The notes beneath the pieces are model-generated. The model was not told the origin of the DNA, searched no databases, and saw only the letters and a list, made by a program, of their open reading frames with translations. This document shows, piece after piece, positions 12,201 to 27,200 of a DNA stretch of 64,000 nucleotides. This DNA comes from Bimastos eiseni (Eukaryota; Annelida; Clitellata; Crassiclitellata; Lumbricidae), in contig OY365806.1 of NCBI GenBank assembly GCA_959347315.1, positions 49,396,342 to 49,460,341 of the forward strand, written 5' to 3'. The first letter of the stretch is position 1. Each line of letters starts with the position of its first letter. The position numbers and the translations under genes were made by a program.

Positions 12201-15200
12201 TTCAGATATGTGAGTTGCATAATTCAATATTATGAAAGGAACATCAAGATTCAGAAGGAATGTTAGATACACAAGCAATGACTCAATTCAGTACTAAGAA
12301 AGGTTGTACGCAGATGTAGAGAGTCGTTTTACTTTGCATGTTGACAGAAGAGTGGTTTCTGGGCATATGCTATATGTTGTGAACAGATTTTTAGGTGAAT
12401 TACTAGGACTTGGGACAACAATAGTATTTTTATTTTCTTCTGACAGAGTAAATCACCTGAGAATAAAGATTTGTTTTCTTCTTTTATTAATTGGATCTGA
12501 AGATCATGTTTGAGTAAGCAGTTTTGTCTTGAAACACTTTTGTTAAAGTACTTATGAGAAATTCTCTATAGGTGCTAAAATTGTCTGTGTAAATATGGAG
12601 TTATGAGAAACTCTTGTATATGGGTGTTTTGTATAGGCATATGATCTGCTTGTTGCTACAAGTTTAACCATTGTTTTTTGCTGTAAGTTCTAAAGGTGAT
12701 GTGATGTTTAGGTAATATTTGGTTTGCGCATGAACTAGTTCTTACATGTTTTAAGATTGATCATGTTAGTATTGACATGATTGTATTGTTAACAAAACAA
12801 TTGCATTTCGATTGATTCTGTTCTGAGAATTAGCCATCAAAGTCATCTGTTGATTGTATGTTAGTTACAATTGCTTTTGTTATACCTTGTAGACATTTGG
12901 TTCTTCTTCTGTTTATGCATGGATATGTTAGATTATGATTATGTTATGGTTTTGTTATGTTACGTTATGTTATGTTATGTCGTGATTGATGTTTAATCAT
13001 TTAGATCCTAACGCTAGCCCTACTTCCACACCTGAGGAAGAATCTACAGCAGGTCCTGTGGTTGCTATGGCCACCGATGGAGGAGATGGAGATGAAGAAG
13101 GAGGAGAAGGTACCTGCTTAAACTGCTATCTTCAATGTTTAGCATGCTGTCTGATACATGTGACCTACTTGCAGACAGTAAAACAGAAACGTTCATTCAT
13201 GACAATCTTTGTTCTTGGTTACAAGTGAACATTATGCTAGTTGTAGAACTGTGGGCTCTTTATTTTAGATTTCTGTCTCAACTCTTGTCATTTGCATAGG
13301 TCCTAACCAAAACATTACTCAGATATATGCCCAATTGTGATCTCAAGATTTGTATGGCACCCAGAATGAGCTAAGTCCAACTAAAGTGCAGGTGCACAAG
13401 CAAAGCTAGTCAGTAATGCAGATTTATAAGGTCAGAATTGGTTCATGGTCTATACCCACATCAAATGTCTGAGGTGGATAATGTTTAGAATAGGAGTGAC
13501 AAGGAAGGTAAGGGAAAAGAGGAGGAATAAGGATGGGATGTTTGAACAAGTTGTTGGATTGTGAAGATCTGATGGGACTGGGAGGATTTGGTTATTGTGA
13601 GTAAATGGTTGGATTGGGACCCTCATTTATGCAGGAATTTAAGTTGGTGAATTAATATGAAAGCAGGAGCTCTGTGATGGTTTTTGATGCTATAGTGACA
13701 GATGCTTTGAAGGCAGTTTACTTAGGTGATGCCTACATCTGGGTAAAGTGAATAGCAGTAGTCTAGTTTAGCATGGATTGTGGATGTGATGATATTAGAT
13801 ACGGTTTTGAAGTTAGACAATGGGCAGATTCTACAATGGTCATGGATATACAATGAAGCAGCAGTAGGCAATTTGATAGGAGAAGCTGAAGTTTTCAATG
13901 AAAATCAAATCTACATTGTGAGCAAGAGAATTGCAGGCATGAGTGGATGCAGAGCCATGTTTATGTAATAAAGAGATAAAGTATAGTCGTGCATGCCGTA
14001 GATGGGTTTAGATGGGTTCAATGACAGAGGATTACAGATGTCAATCAGATGGAGATTTTGGTAACCAAACAAAAGATGCCAAGGGAGTAATTGAAACAGT
14101 TTGAAGAGAAAGAGCACGATAGTTGGGTGGTCAATTGAGGATTATTTAATTAGTGATCCAAGTAGGACAGTGTAATGAATGAAATGAATTATAGAAAAAA
14201 GAGTTTAATGAAAATCGTCAGTGATTCATCGTCGTCAGTGGTGGGCAATGATTGGGATGAGTCTTCTGATGTTTTAAGGGGAGCAGAGAGATGAAATTGG
14301 ATTCAGGGGAGAAAAGTGTCAGTAAAACCTAGACAAATTGAATATCTTTGAGTAAAATATTTTGGCCAACATATTTTTGATTGAGAGCTGCTGAAATAAT
14401 ATCAGGAAACAACAAAAATTTGTTCGTCATAGAATGAAGTGAGTAGGATTTCATTCGAGTGCCATTTGGAAATTAAGCCAGATTAGGGTGGGTTAAAGAT
14501 TGAGTTGGAAGTCTGATTGTTATTAATTAAAGACAGAACAATAGGTTCAGTTAATTTGTTGATGATGATAAGACAGTTTAAACAAGCAGGTATGTAGTTA
14601 GAAAAGATTTCTTTATTCAATTCAATTTACTTATCAAGTTAGGTTTTCTAAAGAAGCAAAGTGACTAGAAGAGTGTGTGAAACAGATGACAAAATGGGAG
14701 TTGACCACAAGAGATTACTAACGAATGTCGGTCTTGGATCAAGAACATATAGAATATAATGTATTAAACCTTTCTTTTTAACATTATAATTCTTCTCATT
14801 TTCTCACACAGTTTGGAAAAGCTTCAAGAGTTTTAACTCACAAGACTCCTGCCAGTGGGTCCTTGTTCCAAACTATGTAAAGCTATATATTGCTTTGGGT
14901 CACTTACTTTGATAGGTATCCTTTGTGAAAGCATGGTTTCTCAAAGACTTGGTGTGTCTTTGTAAGGCTCATCCCACATCACTTGTAGAATTTGGCGTTT
15001 ATAGTCCCAGGAACTTCAGTGTCAGGCAACCTAACTTTGTGCTATAAGTGCTTTGCAAAGCTGTGTGTTTTACTCATCCACGAAACACGATTATGGCTCT
15101 ATTAAAACTTAATGAGATGCACAGACTCTAGCATATGCACACACAGACACACACACAGACACACACACACATTTAGGTGAACTTGTCAGACTTGAACTCT

Positions 15201-18200
15201 TGATTTAGGCAAGTGGCTCTGAATGGTATATATTCTGTGATAGGCACTGTAGACATTTACTAACATGTATTTATTTAATATTGCCGAAATTTGATACCGC
15301 CCTTCTTCCAAAATCTTTGCTCAGAAGTGCACACACACGCCTTGACGGCGCAATTGCAGTTGTACTGCAGAGCAATTGTGTGTGAAGAACTTGTTGAAGG
15401 TCCCTACACAGTGACTCCCCGGACAAGGGTCGAACCCGCTCGCTCAGCGCACACTGAACATTACGGGCCGACCGCTCTAACCGATCGGCCACAGCGCTAT
15501 GCAAGACCTCTGGATGAGAGTGAAGCGACCAAGGAGTGAGAAGACTTAGGAATAGAAGGCCTTTAGGTATGAATGAGTTACCATGACCAAACAGTTGCTC
15601 ATTAAAGTTAGAATTTTGAACTGGCTGCACTGGGACACAGGAAGTAAGTGAAAAGTAACTACTGCTGTGTTTTATATTACCAGTGCATCTATAGGTATAT
15701 TCCCGTGTCGCTGCCTAGTGTAGGTAGTTCTAGCTGGTGCATCTAAGTATTTTGGAAATACATGAATGCAATTAAGGGATTCTTAAGAGATTCTATCAAA
15801 ATCTTCGTACAATTACAGTTATATATGTACATGAATACATATATACATATTACGGGTACATACTCATGTGCATACATATAATATATATGCATTATATATA
15901 CTTCCATAGATACAAGTTTTATGTAGTTATACATGTAGCTGTTGCATTCAGCTTACTGTGGTTGTCATTCTGTGTTGTTGAGTGCATGGCTTACTCTTGC
16001 TTACTAGTGAATTGTGGCATCTCCATTTGCTGCCCTTGCTGCATCGTGGATTATATAGGACTTTAGGTATATATATATATGTATACAGTGGGTTATCTAT
16101 ATCTAAACAACTGCATTTACACATTTCTCACACCTATGTTGACCAATTGGACATTAGGAGTAAGTAATGATAAAATAACAAAGTGTCATCATTTCCTACA
16201 TGACCAAGGGAATGAAGACGTGGTCTATTAGATTTCATGGTGTTGCATATGATCCTTGTTAGAAGAACAATTCAGACTGCGTCAGTGACATCTGTGATGT
16301 TGTAATGAAAAGGTATGTCAAACTCTTGGTGCTAAGGGTTAAGCGAAATTTAGATTCAATGGGCGTACATCCTCCCAGTTTCAATTGTCTCCTGCCATCC
16401 AACTGAAAACTGTTCTGCAGGTGTGAGTGTTGACTCAGCACTTGTTGGCGTGAGACTCAGAGGTAGTGACTCAGCAGAGAAATGACCACCTCCTCTTACA
16501 TCATGGAGCTGCAAATGAATTAATTTACCAACACTTTATTGCCGTTGGCATGTCAGTCAATGGAGCTATGTTTATTCTTTACTGGCAAATCTGTAACAGA
16601 TTCTTGCTCAAGTTGAGGTTGTTGCTGATTCATTGCATTAAGTCTCTTGCAGAAGCTATTTTTGCAGATGTGGTCTTGGGTTAAAGGGTATTTCATTCGA
16701 AGTGCAAACATGACAACCATGATCAACAGTTATTCACAGGCTGCAGAGCTGAAGAAAGAACCAATAATTTTGCCTCAACATGGACTGGATTTGAACCTCA
16801 GATGCAAGTTGAAGTGCAAATATATAAACAATCTGCCACACTGCTCTGCATCTCATGGCTTCGACTTCAGTTGCTAAGCGGGTTACATGAAAACAAGCCA
16901 AAATTTGAAGTAACTGCATCAAGAAGCGTCCAAACATTACATTAGAGTATTTGGAAGACGTTGAGGTGCACAAACGTTGTGGCTTGGCATTGCCTCTAAT
17001 TGCAAGGCAGCATGACCATTGATGATGATGAAGAAGAGAGAACTTTGACACTGGGATAAGATTTAATGGATTTGTAGGGAAAAGTCTGAGGAGAAGAGAT
17101 TTTAGACCAGTCGAATCCTAAGCCAATTGTCATCCAGTCGCGCAATAGACTGGTCAACTCTCTCTCCGTCTTTCGATGGTACTTGGTTTCATTTTGATGG
17201 TATGTTAGATCTATAAGGAAAACTGGTTTTATTGTGCTCAAGGTTCATTGTTGTTGCGTGTGTTGTGACATCAATAATAAGGGATTTTAGTTTAAGATTA
17301 TTGATCATTGCTTATCTTGGTTGTTGGTTCAGGACTGTTTGGTTTCTGCATTTCATTTGCCTTTCCCTACTCTGCAGAGGTGGGCCTACAGTAGAGAAGT
17401 GAGTAATTAATGTAACTATTGAATTTTCGAACATCAAAACCGTGTTGCAGAAGAGGTGTAAGAATAAGGGAACACATAGCTTTTACATGTGATATTTTGT
17501 AATATCAGTCAGTTTGAGAGTCTTGAGTCATCTAAAAGCAGGTCTAGAATTGGCAGACCAGTATAACATACAGCAGATACGAACAGCACAACAATTAAAT
17601 TTTTAAAGAATTATTTGCATGTTAAACGAATTGCTATTTGTACCCCCGTGAATTTCACAAGGATGATGCAAATTGAAGAAATAGATTAATGTACAAATAT
17701 TGCAGTCCTGATGCAACTTGGTGTTGGTGCCTAATGTGATGATAAACTGATATTTTTTAAAGTTTCTTTGCGATACAAGTTTTATGTTTATTCTAAGTTA
17801 TATGTTGATCCACGTGTATACACTCCAATAACTGAGAAGTTGATACCATTTGAATTTCCTTATTATCATTGGTTACTCTCTTACCGTGAGCTCGGGTCAT
17901 TTGTCATTTACTAGGCGATCGAAATAATATAGATTTTGGCCATCAAGTTCAATGACAGTTTATTAGCTTTCAACCATTCTTATTTACTTTCTAATTCATT
18001 TCTTGCATTTTTCTCTGAGGAACTCAATAGTCTTATTAGTAATATAAATGTTTGTTTTATCATCAAATGTGATTAGCATTCTCATACTACACTACCTTCT
18101 ATGGTAAATAAAGACTTTTCAGCTTTCAGTCTGATTAAATTTAAGCTCCAAAAACACCACCCAGAGCAGCAGTTTTGGCTCTCCCATGCATAGATAAGAT

Positions 18201-21200
18201 ATGAGGGTACTGAACCAGACAATAATTGTACTATTTGAAAATTGCCATTTGTGATAACCTGTAATAGAGGATTCTGTCAACCTGGCCACTCGAACAAACA
18301 ACGTTTGCTGCTTTCAAGAAAACTCTAATGACATCTGCCATGCCTTTGCTGAAAGCTGTATGCCTATTCATAGATGGTATTTCACATTTAACATGTGTGC
18401 CTATAAAGGGTTCCACATGTTTTGCCAGGATATGTATTAGACAGATAGCTAAAATGTGAGGCCAGGGGTCATAACCCATCACTTGTTGTTCTTGATTTTT
18501 TTTGTTAAATCATATTCTACAATGCATGTACATTCTGCTACTTTTTACAGAATCAAAATAGCTTTTTTTCTAACTTAAGTTTTACTCATCTGACTCTTTT
18601 ATTAGCAAAATCATGACAACTGAGAAAAGCTAAGTTAAAGTTTTAGAATAATCGTGTCATCAAAGTTCCTAGGAAATATTAGGCTACTCAAATGGTCCAG
18701 AATTTTGCTGGGCAATAAAGGGCTATATTCAGTATGAAATGAAGCACACCGCATCAAAATCTGGTTACTACTATGCAAATTATAGCAATCATGCGGAAAA
18801 AATCTAGGTCATTCACCTCTGAAAACATGCATATTTGGCAATGCAGTTCTTGACACTGCATGCATTAAAAGTCTGATGACACTGTAACATTTTTCTGCAA
18901 CTAGATATTTCAATTTAACATTTTTTATTCCAGCTATTGAAAGAAGATAGTTTTTGTTTGTGACAATATGTCAGAAAACGATTGTCAGTGTTTTTGACCC
19001 CTCTCACCTATTTCAGCCTTTATCTCAATAACTGGTCTCCGACAAACGGTGGGTTTTGACCCCTGGCCTCACAGATGATCTTAACTTACTCCACGGGAAA
19101 AGACGTATCTGGAGCAATACATTAGTCTCTTATGACAACATTAAGTTATTTTGTAAATGGCTGTGTTTTGAGAGTTATGATATTACTATAAAAAAATGCA
19201 ATACAATACAATGTCAACAAGTTCTTGTAGTCTGGTTTGAGTTTGCAAGCATGCTGTGTTCAAAATTTAAAGCCTGACTCAATGCAATTGATTTGATTTA
19301 ATATCAGTGTTCGTTTCTTAATTGCAGTTTAACGACACTGTAACAATAAGGATCATTATTGTCACCCTATTCCTTTACCCAGGCTTAGGACTGGCACTGT
19401 TGAACTGCAAGCAGTGGCGGAGTTAAAATTCCAGTGTTAATAAGCTGTTTTAGAAATTTCACAACTCACATCACAAAACCAAAACAAGCTTTAGCTGAAT
19501 GCCATTGTGAATAAGCTAAAGCTTGTCTTGGTTTTGTGATGTAAGTTGTGAAATTTTTTAAATTCTATACTGCATACATACATTTGTGGTAATGAAGGTT
19601 ACCAAATTACAAGTAAAGAGGAAAGGAACAATGGAGTTGCTTTTGTCTTACAAAACAGAATGAGATGTCCTGCCTATTTACATTATATTGACAGTTTGTG
19701 AAGGAATTCACTGTCTAATGTTAGTTAACTAAAGGCACAACATTATCAGCTAGCTACATAATCAGCGTATTTCAGACATTCTTAAAATGAACTCTTCAAC
19801 AGCCCTGCTACAATGCTACATACATGCATGTATCTTAAGTACATACATATGTATAGTATATACACATGGCTGATTGGTTAGAACGGTCGGCCCGTAACAC
19901 TCAGTGTGCGCTGAGTGAGCGGGTTCGAACCTCGTCCGAGGAGTCACTGTGCAGGGACCTTGAGCTAATCCTTTGCGCACAATTGCTCTACAGTACAACT
20001 GCAACTGCGCCGTTGAGGCATGTGTATGCACTTCTGAGCAAAAAGTTGAAAGAAGGGCGATATCAAATTTCAGAATAAATAAAACTAAATACACAGATTT
20101 TCACCAAAGGCTTAGGTTGGCTTTTGCCAGTACATGTACTATTGCTGTAATTTGAACAATATCAGACTTTCTTTAGTAATAAGGTTTCTTGCATTAAAAA
20201 TGCTTTCATTTGGATAATGCTTTGGCTTGAATAAGTCATTTTGTTATGGATATAAGTGCTTTGGTTAAAGATAAGTGATTTGTTTTTAGATGCAGACTTT
20301 GACATCTTGTAAGTTTTTTGGTTCTAAATAAGTGCTTTGGCTTTTGATACTGCTTCCTTTTGGACTACAACTTGTGTGTGTGCATGCACATATGTGTTTT
20401 CAGTCAGTCAGTTGAGGTTGGTTTAACCTAGGGATGTTAAACAATAAGCGGATTTCCGGTTACCAGTTTTGAAAACGGTAACCGGTTTCTAACATTTGCA
20501 AACCGGTATTCGAATTTATTTATTTCTCTTTAATATTATTGCATTGAAACAGAAAATAAATAAATGAATTGTTTATTTTATTTGTGTGTTTTCGTTTTGT
20601 TTACGCAAATGATGCAATATTGCCCGAAGGAGTGCCGTTCATTCTTAATTAAGGATAAATAATGAGCCACAGGTAAAGTCTGTGCTGAAGGAGGGTGAAG
20701 GCCTGGATTAATCAGGGATTGTCTGTTGGGTGAGCAGGTCAACCTCAATCATTAGGTGAGCGTGGCCTAATTATGGGCCTCGCTCTCAAATCAATCAGCA
20801 GGAGAGATGGCTGGACCATATTGTGTAAGCAAAGGTTGTCAAGCGGGTCAACTTTAGATGTGTTCATGAATAGCTACAGTTCAAAATAAGTAGGCCTACA
20901 ACCTTAAATTAACATTTAAGCAACATTTAAATAAAAAAGTTGGTTCCTTACAACATGGCTAGTTGCATCAATAAGTTTGATGTGTGGGACAACTTTGTTG
21001 ATGTTGCATTGCGATTTGCGACATGTAATACATAAAATAACATCCATAGTTGTGTTAAAAAACCTATATGACAATTTCGAATATTTTTATAAGAACACCA
21101 ATAAAATCGGTAACCGGTTTAAAACCGGTTTTTTAATCCCGTAACCGGTTTGCCCCAAAAAATGGTATTAACAACCCTAGTTGAACCTCAGATTGTTCAT

Positions 21201-24200
21201 ATGAAACTTAATTTTTTTAAATTTAAGCTGTTTAAGTATGGTGAAATATTCAAATTGTAATTTTAAACTCATGAGGCACAGTTGTGCAGATCAACTTATT
21301 CACAGACAGTGTCTTGATTTATAGCATGATGGCCTTTCTGTAACTGTTGGTTACTGTGTTCCTTATACAACTGTTCTGCCATGTTTAGAAATTCTGTGTT
21401 CCATATGTGCAGAACTTGTGAACTGTTAATACAGATGCACTCAATATACTTGAGCCCAACTCCATTTGTTGGGCAGATGCAGTTGAATCGACAGTGCTTG
21501 GTGACATTATTTTGCCCATATTACATGCTGATGTCAATAGTCACAGTTGCTGAAACTGTAGCTTCAGAAATGATGGTTGTGCCAGCTGAGCTAAAAATTA
21601 AGGCATTCTCGGTTGCAAATGGTGAGCGCCACAGAATGTATCCTGCTTGCATGCACCCTAACCTGCTTGTAACAGGCTTAATTCTGATGTACATTTTATG
21701 AAATGGGATTGTAGACACGAATGAAACCTTTAACTCGGGTTTTGCAATGTAACATCATCATACTTAAAAATATTAACCCTGCTCATTGAACGACGTTTTG
21801 TGCCCATTGCCAGAATGGTCGCCTTCCAGGCAGCGATATGGCTGGCTTGTCTTCACAGATGCCAACGTCTCCTCTCTGGACCAGGACAGGATTATGTAGT
21901 TCAGGATTGGCCCAGGACAGGGTCTTGTAGTTCAGGATTGGCCAAGGTCATTATATTGTAGTTCAGGATTGGCCCAGGACAGGATATTGTAGTTCAGGAT
22001 TGGCCCAGGACAGGATATTGTAGTTCAGGATTGGCCCAGGACAGGATATTGTAGTTCAGGATTGGCCCAGGACAGGATATTGTAGTTCAGGATTGGCCCA
22101 GGACAGGATATTGTAGTTCAGGATTGTCCAGAACAGGATATTGTAGTTCAGGTTTGGCCAAGGTCATTATATTGTAGTTCAGGATTGGCCCAGGACAGGA
22201 TATTGTAGTTCAGGATTGGCCCAGAACAGGATATTGTAGTTCAGGATTGGCCCAGGACAGGATATGGTAGTTCAGTATTGGCCCAGGACAGGATATTGTA
22301 GTTCAGGATTGGCCCAGGACAGGATATTGTAGTTCAGAATTTATCCTAGGACAGGATATTGTAATTCAGAATTGGCCCATGAGAGGATATTGTAGTTCAA
22401 ACTAAATACATGATGATGTCTTGGGTCTTGACTTGGTCTCTTCTGTTGAAGTTTAATGGGCATGTCCCGGGACTTGGTTTTCGTGAAAGGTGGTTTCTGA
22501 TAAGAAATATAGACACATATAAGAAATGAATCATGAGCTCTTAACATAAATATTTGGACACTGTATTAACAGCTATTATGTAATGTGAAGTGTGGCTGAT
22601 ACCTGCAAGAGAGGGGCTAATGGGTCCACAAGTAAGTTGGAAACATACAGTTTTACTCCACACGTCATCCATCTGATACACTTACTTCTACACAAGCCAT
22701 TGTAGGACAGTAGAGACTGAGATAACTCCAAAATAGGTGCAGCTCAATCCTACAAAGTGCCAGCATAATTATTTTGGCATGATCAGAATAAATGAGGGAT
22801 CAATTATGTCACGATTCTCTGACTGGAATCAACATGGATATACTTTTGGATGGATAACCATCATCGATGGCAGACCATGTGAACCACCTGTGCTGATACT
22901 GAGTTTACCTGATACACCAGATGTCTGTAGGTCATGCAGCACCACAATATGTCATTCATTATGACGTACTTCTGGATCAATGTATCTTTAGTTATATATA
23001 GCTGTGCATATATTTCTGTACTTCTACATTTCTATAGCTTCTGTTATAGTCTATTGTATATGTTATCATTCTATCAAAATTATACGCTTGTCATATGTAA
23101 AGTACTTACTTACTATTTCAATGCTATCATTGTGTCTGAGAAGGTTCTGAATAAAATATAAATTGATATACTGTCCATCTTTATCTGTGCTGCTTGAGTC
23201 ATAGCAATTGTTCTGTACTTTCTCTTGTGAGGAGCAGGAGCATAGTTTTGGCATTGCCTCAGGATATATTATAATGGAACTCTATGTGCTAATATCAAGT
23301 TGACTGGGTTAGCACTTGTTGTGCTCTGTGACCATGGAGATATGCTGGTGCCATGCTGTCACACTTCAGTATGAAAATCCCATTGTGTCTACTCATATAG
23401 TGGACCATACTTCTGGAGCCACATCTGATTACATTTCACTAGTATTATATGCATTGTTTTAAAGTATGGATTTTTACCTTGTACTAATAATTAAGATTTA
23501 CTTATTTACAATTATATACTTTTGTTTTTTACTGTAGGCCTACTTTGGAAATGTCTAGAATGCACTTGTTAGATCTGCTAGATAGCCTAATCATAGTACT
23601 CTTTGTTAAGTACTTAAAATGCACTGACAACATTCAGCTATAAAGAGCTTGCTACCCATCTTATGCACTTGCCAGAATAATGTAATTATGTTGCAGAATT
23701 AGTCATAGATGTCTTCTAAGTAGTTTGCTAGGCACTCACCAGAGATTGATGATGTGATTGTGATTGAGCTACATAAACTTATCTGACTAGAACCAATCCA
23801 TATTTGTCACTTGTGCCCGCTGCTGGATAGAGAACTATCAATGGCTATTATAATTGCTATTCTTATACATATATCTTTAAGTGTTGTATCATCATCATTA
23901 ATCATGGGCACAATGCCTGTAGATTTCCGATGCCCACTTCGTGGTGACTTTCCACTGTTGTTTGTCCTGTGCATTATGTGCCAGTTCTTGAATCCGTTTA
24001 TTTCCCCATTCTCCTATATCGTCTAGCCATTCTTTGTGAGGATGTCCCCTTTAATTCTTTCCTTCCATTCTTCCGAACAACAATGTTTTGATTTTTCGAT
24101 CATCGTTCATTCTGCATAGATGGCCAAACAAACCTAACTTTCTTTTAATTACTTTTTGCATTAAGTTTCTTTTGGTTGTAGTCTTCTGTATAGTTCTACA

Positions 24201-27200
24201 TTGCTGACTTTTTGTTTCCAGCCTATTCTTAAGTGTTGTATACGGATGCGCAAAACCGCGCATCCTCTGTGATAAGCGCTAGGGTGTGGAATGATGACCT
24301 TTCTCTGAAGTTACATCTGTTCTCGAATAGTGGTACTTTTTATGGTCATTTGAAAACTAATATTTTATTCCAGGCTGGAGTTGGGATCATTTTTGAGTTG
24401 TTACCTTGAAAGATGCTATATGTACATTTTTTAATAAATGAATTATGAGAATTGAGGCTATCATCTAGTGAATGACCTGGTTCCTTTTATTCAAGACTAG
24501 ATTTGGAATTATTTGTTGTTAATCAGTGAATTAATCAATGACTCACACCAGTAACTTTTCAAGCGACTGCAACTTCCCTCGTTATTAAGTATCATCATTA
24601 TGCAAATGTACATTGTTCTTTGAAAAGTAGCATCAGGTATGTTAGGAAGAAGCGCTTTTGCTAGATACTGATGTGCTGCGTATAAAATGATCAGCTACAT
24701 AAAATTGTTTACATACATACATTATATACAATATGAATAACACAGTGAACTATATGAGTCAGTCAAACTGTTCCTGCTCTTATGTATACTAGATTTTTTG
24801 TTCTGCCCAGAATCTCAAGATGTGGAGGCCAGTTCCCAACAAGCTCAAGCAGGCACTGGATTGGTCGTGGGCATTGTTCTGGCAGTCTTCATTGTCTTCC
24901 TGATCATTGTCGATGTCTCTTGCTACTTTCTCAACAACTGTGGTCTGACGATGTTCCTCTGTGGCAAGCTTTGCAAGAAGGAGTCACACTATGCCAAAGA
25001 GAAGGCCATGGAAGAGGGAGAAAGGTGTGTCAGCTATTTGTTTTTTCAGTTACGAATTCAGGATGGCATTTTATTCAAGTGAAATTAGGTGCCTTAAGCA
25101 CAAATGAAAATCATAAACATGGGTTTAATGAGGGTTCAAGAAATACAATTAATTGATTAATTATTTCTTTCGATCGTTTTTCCTCCATTCCTGCTGCCAC
25201 CCATTGACACAGCAATGGCTACAAATAAATGATCTTTTTCTCTTGTACATGTAAGTTGTTGTCAAATCTAGTGCTTTTATCATTACTCACATTAAGTACA
25301 TCTTGTTATGTTGTTGTTTATCTTGAGCATATAACTAGCATAGTCATGCCATCATTAGTTCATTCATTCAAAAAAACAGGATCATTATTAGATAAATCAG
25401 TTTGTTTTTATTGAGATGTTGTATGTAAGACTTTGTCATTATTGCAGTGCACACTTTCCTGAATTTGTTTACAAATAATGTAAACTAAGACGATTTACAT
25501 GCCCAACATAACTGGTTCTCTTTTGGGGTTGAAGAAAGTTAGCTGGTTGGTTATATTGTCTGAACAGAGCTGTCTTGCAGATATCCAGCACCTGTTTTAA
25601 CCATTACACATTTGGTAACTTGCAAAGTAGTTTTAATGTGAGTTGCATTGCACAGTCAGACATACAAGGGGTTGTTGAATGCACACAAGGGGTGGGTGAA
25701 TATGTGTGAAAATGGGAGATTTCATTAAAGAAATATTTGAATTAGCAGACTCCTTCTAAATTATTATTGTTGTTGTTGTTGTTATTATTATTATCAGTAT
25801 TATTAATACCCAAGCATTGACACATTTTCATGTGTAATGTTTAGTCTTGACTGTTGCAGAAGTCTTATTAAAGGGTGCTACATAATTGTTTATTTACATT
25901 ATTTACAATACCAGAAGTGGACCATCTGGAATGGGCTCCCACAAGAGCCTCCTGCCTTAAAACTCCTTTTACTCTTCATTGAAATCCTGTTTTTTCAACT
26001 GTAGTCGGACCAGTGCAACTCTTAGTAGATATCTTGAAGGGGTGCAATATTAAGTTTACATTGATAGATTGATTGATTGACCTTACATTGTTATTGACGG
26101 TTCGTAAACAATCTGTTTCTTGTAATTGATGTAAAAATAATATTGTAGTTACAGTTGCTGCTGTTATTGGTATAAATATTAATATTAATTATGTTGGTTG
26201 ACCTTATTAATATTAATATTGTTATTAGTATAATTCTTTCTACTTGAGGTGAAACTAATTCTTTAAGAACAAAATTAGCTTAAGTGAAGAAATGATAGAT
26301 ATCTCAAAAATCAGATGTTTTTCCTGTTTTCACAGGCAACTTTAACTGTGAACATTATAATTATTATTAATACTGCTTCTACTACTACTATTTACTTGAA
26401 GTGAGTTTGATTTCTTACTTTGATAAGCCATTGGGTCAATCAAAAGTCACTTATAAACTCCATCATCTGCTCATTAGTTACACACTTCAGCTGAAATAAT
26501 GAGTAGATGCTTAAATTGCTTTCTGTGGATCTCGTATTTATTTGTGAAATTATATTTAGTTGTAGCTGTAAAATTTCATTTACTTGTTGGAATTCAGGTT
26601 TTCATTATGAACAGAAAAGTGAATCTAGTCTTTATTATGCTGTAATTAGGTGATGATTGTAAAGCATTTGTGTGAAAAGCACAATTACTGCAGTGACAAC
26701 GGTTTCTGCATTGCATCTCTGGTTCATTGGTTCATGATACAGGGCCACTGGGCCACCTAGCTAAGCTACTCAGCAAATTAGGATAAGATCAGAGGTATGC
26801 AGTGCTTTGTGAGGTAGATGATAAGCACTGTATTTAGTGTTTTGATGTAGGCAGAAATACCAGCACTTGTTACTTAGATATACATGTGCATATGTAACAC
26901 TGGTAATGTGTTTTTTATACAGTGCCTTTTAACACTTACAAAGATTTGTGTCAAAGGTAGCCTGCAATTATATCAACTTTTAATCCAGAGTGACTACTCT
27001 TTTAATGTTGGTCATTTGTTAGGAAATTGTTGTATAAATTATTGGTCATTTTACATGCACCATCGAATGAATACTGCATGTATTTTCACACGAACACCTA
27101 AATATCTCTATGTGTTTATGCATGTATGAGTGATTGTATGTACATCTTCTTCTAGTTCTCTGCCTCTTCGGCAGGTTCAAATGTCCGAAGTCTCCACTCC

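Noticed and set aside
16734..17241. Overlapping minus-strand ORFs of 81 and 105 codons
   Set aside because: No family motif, no splice support, and the plus strand is equally open.
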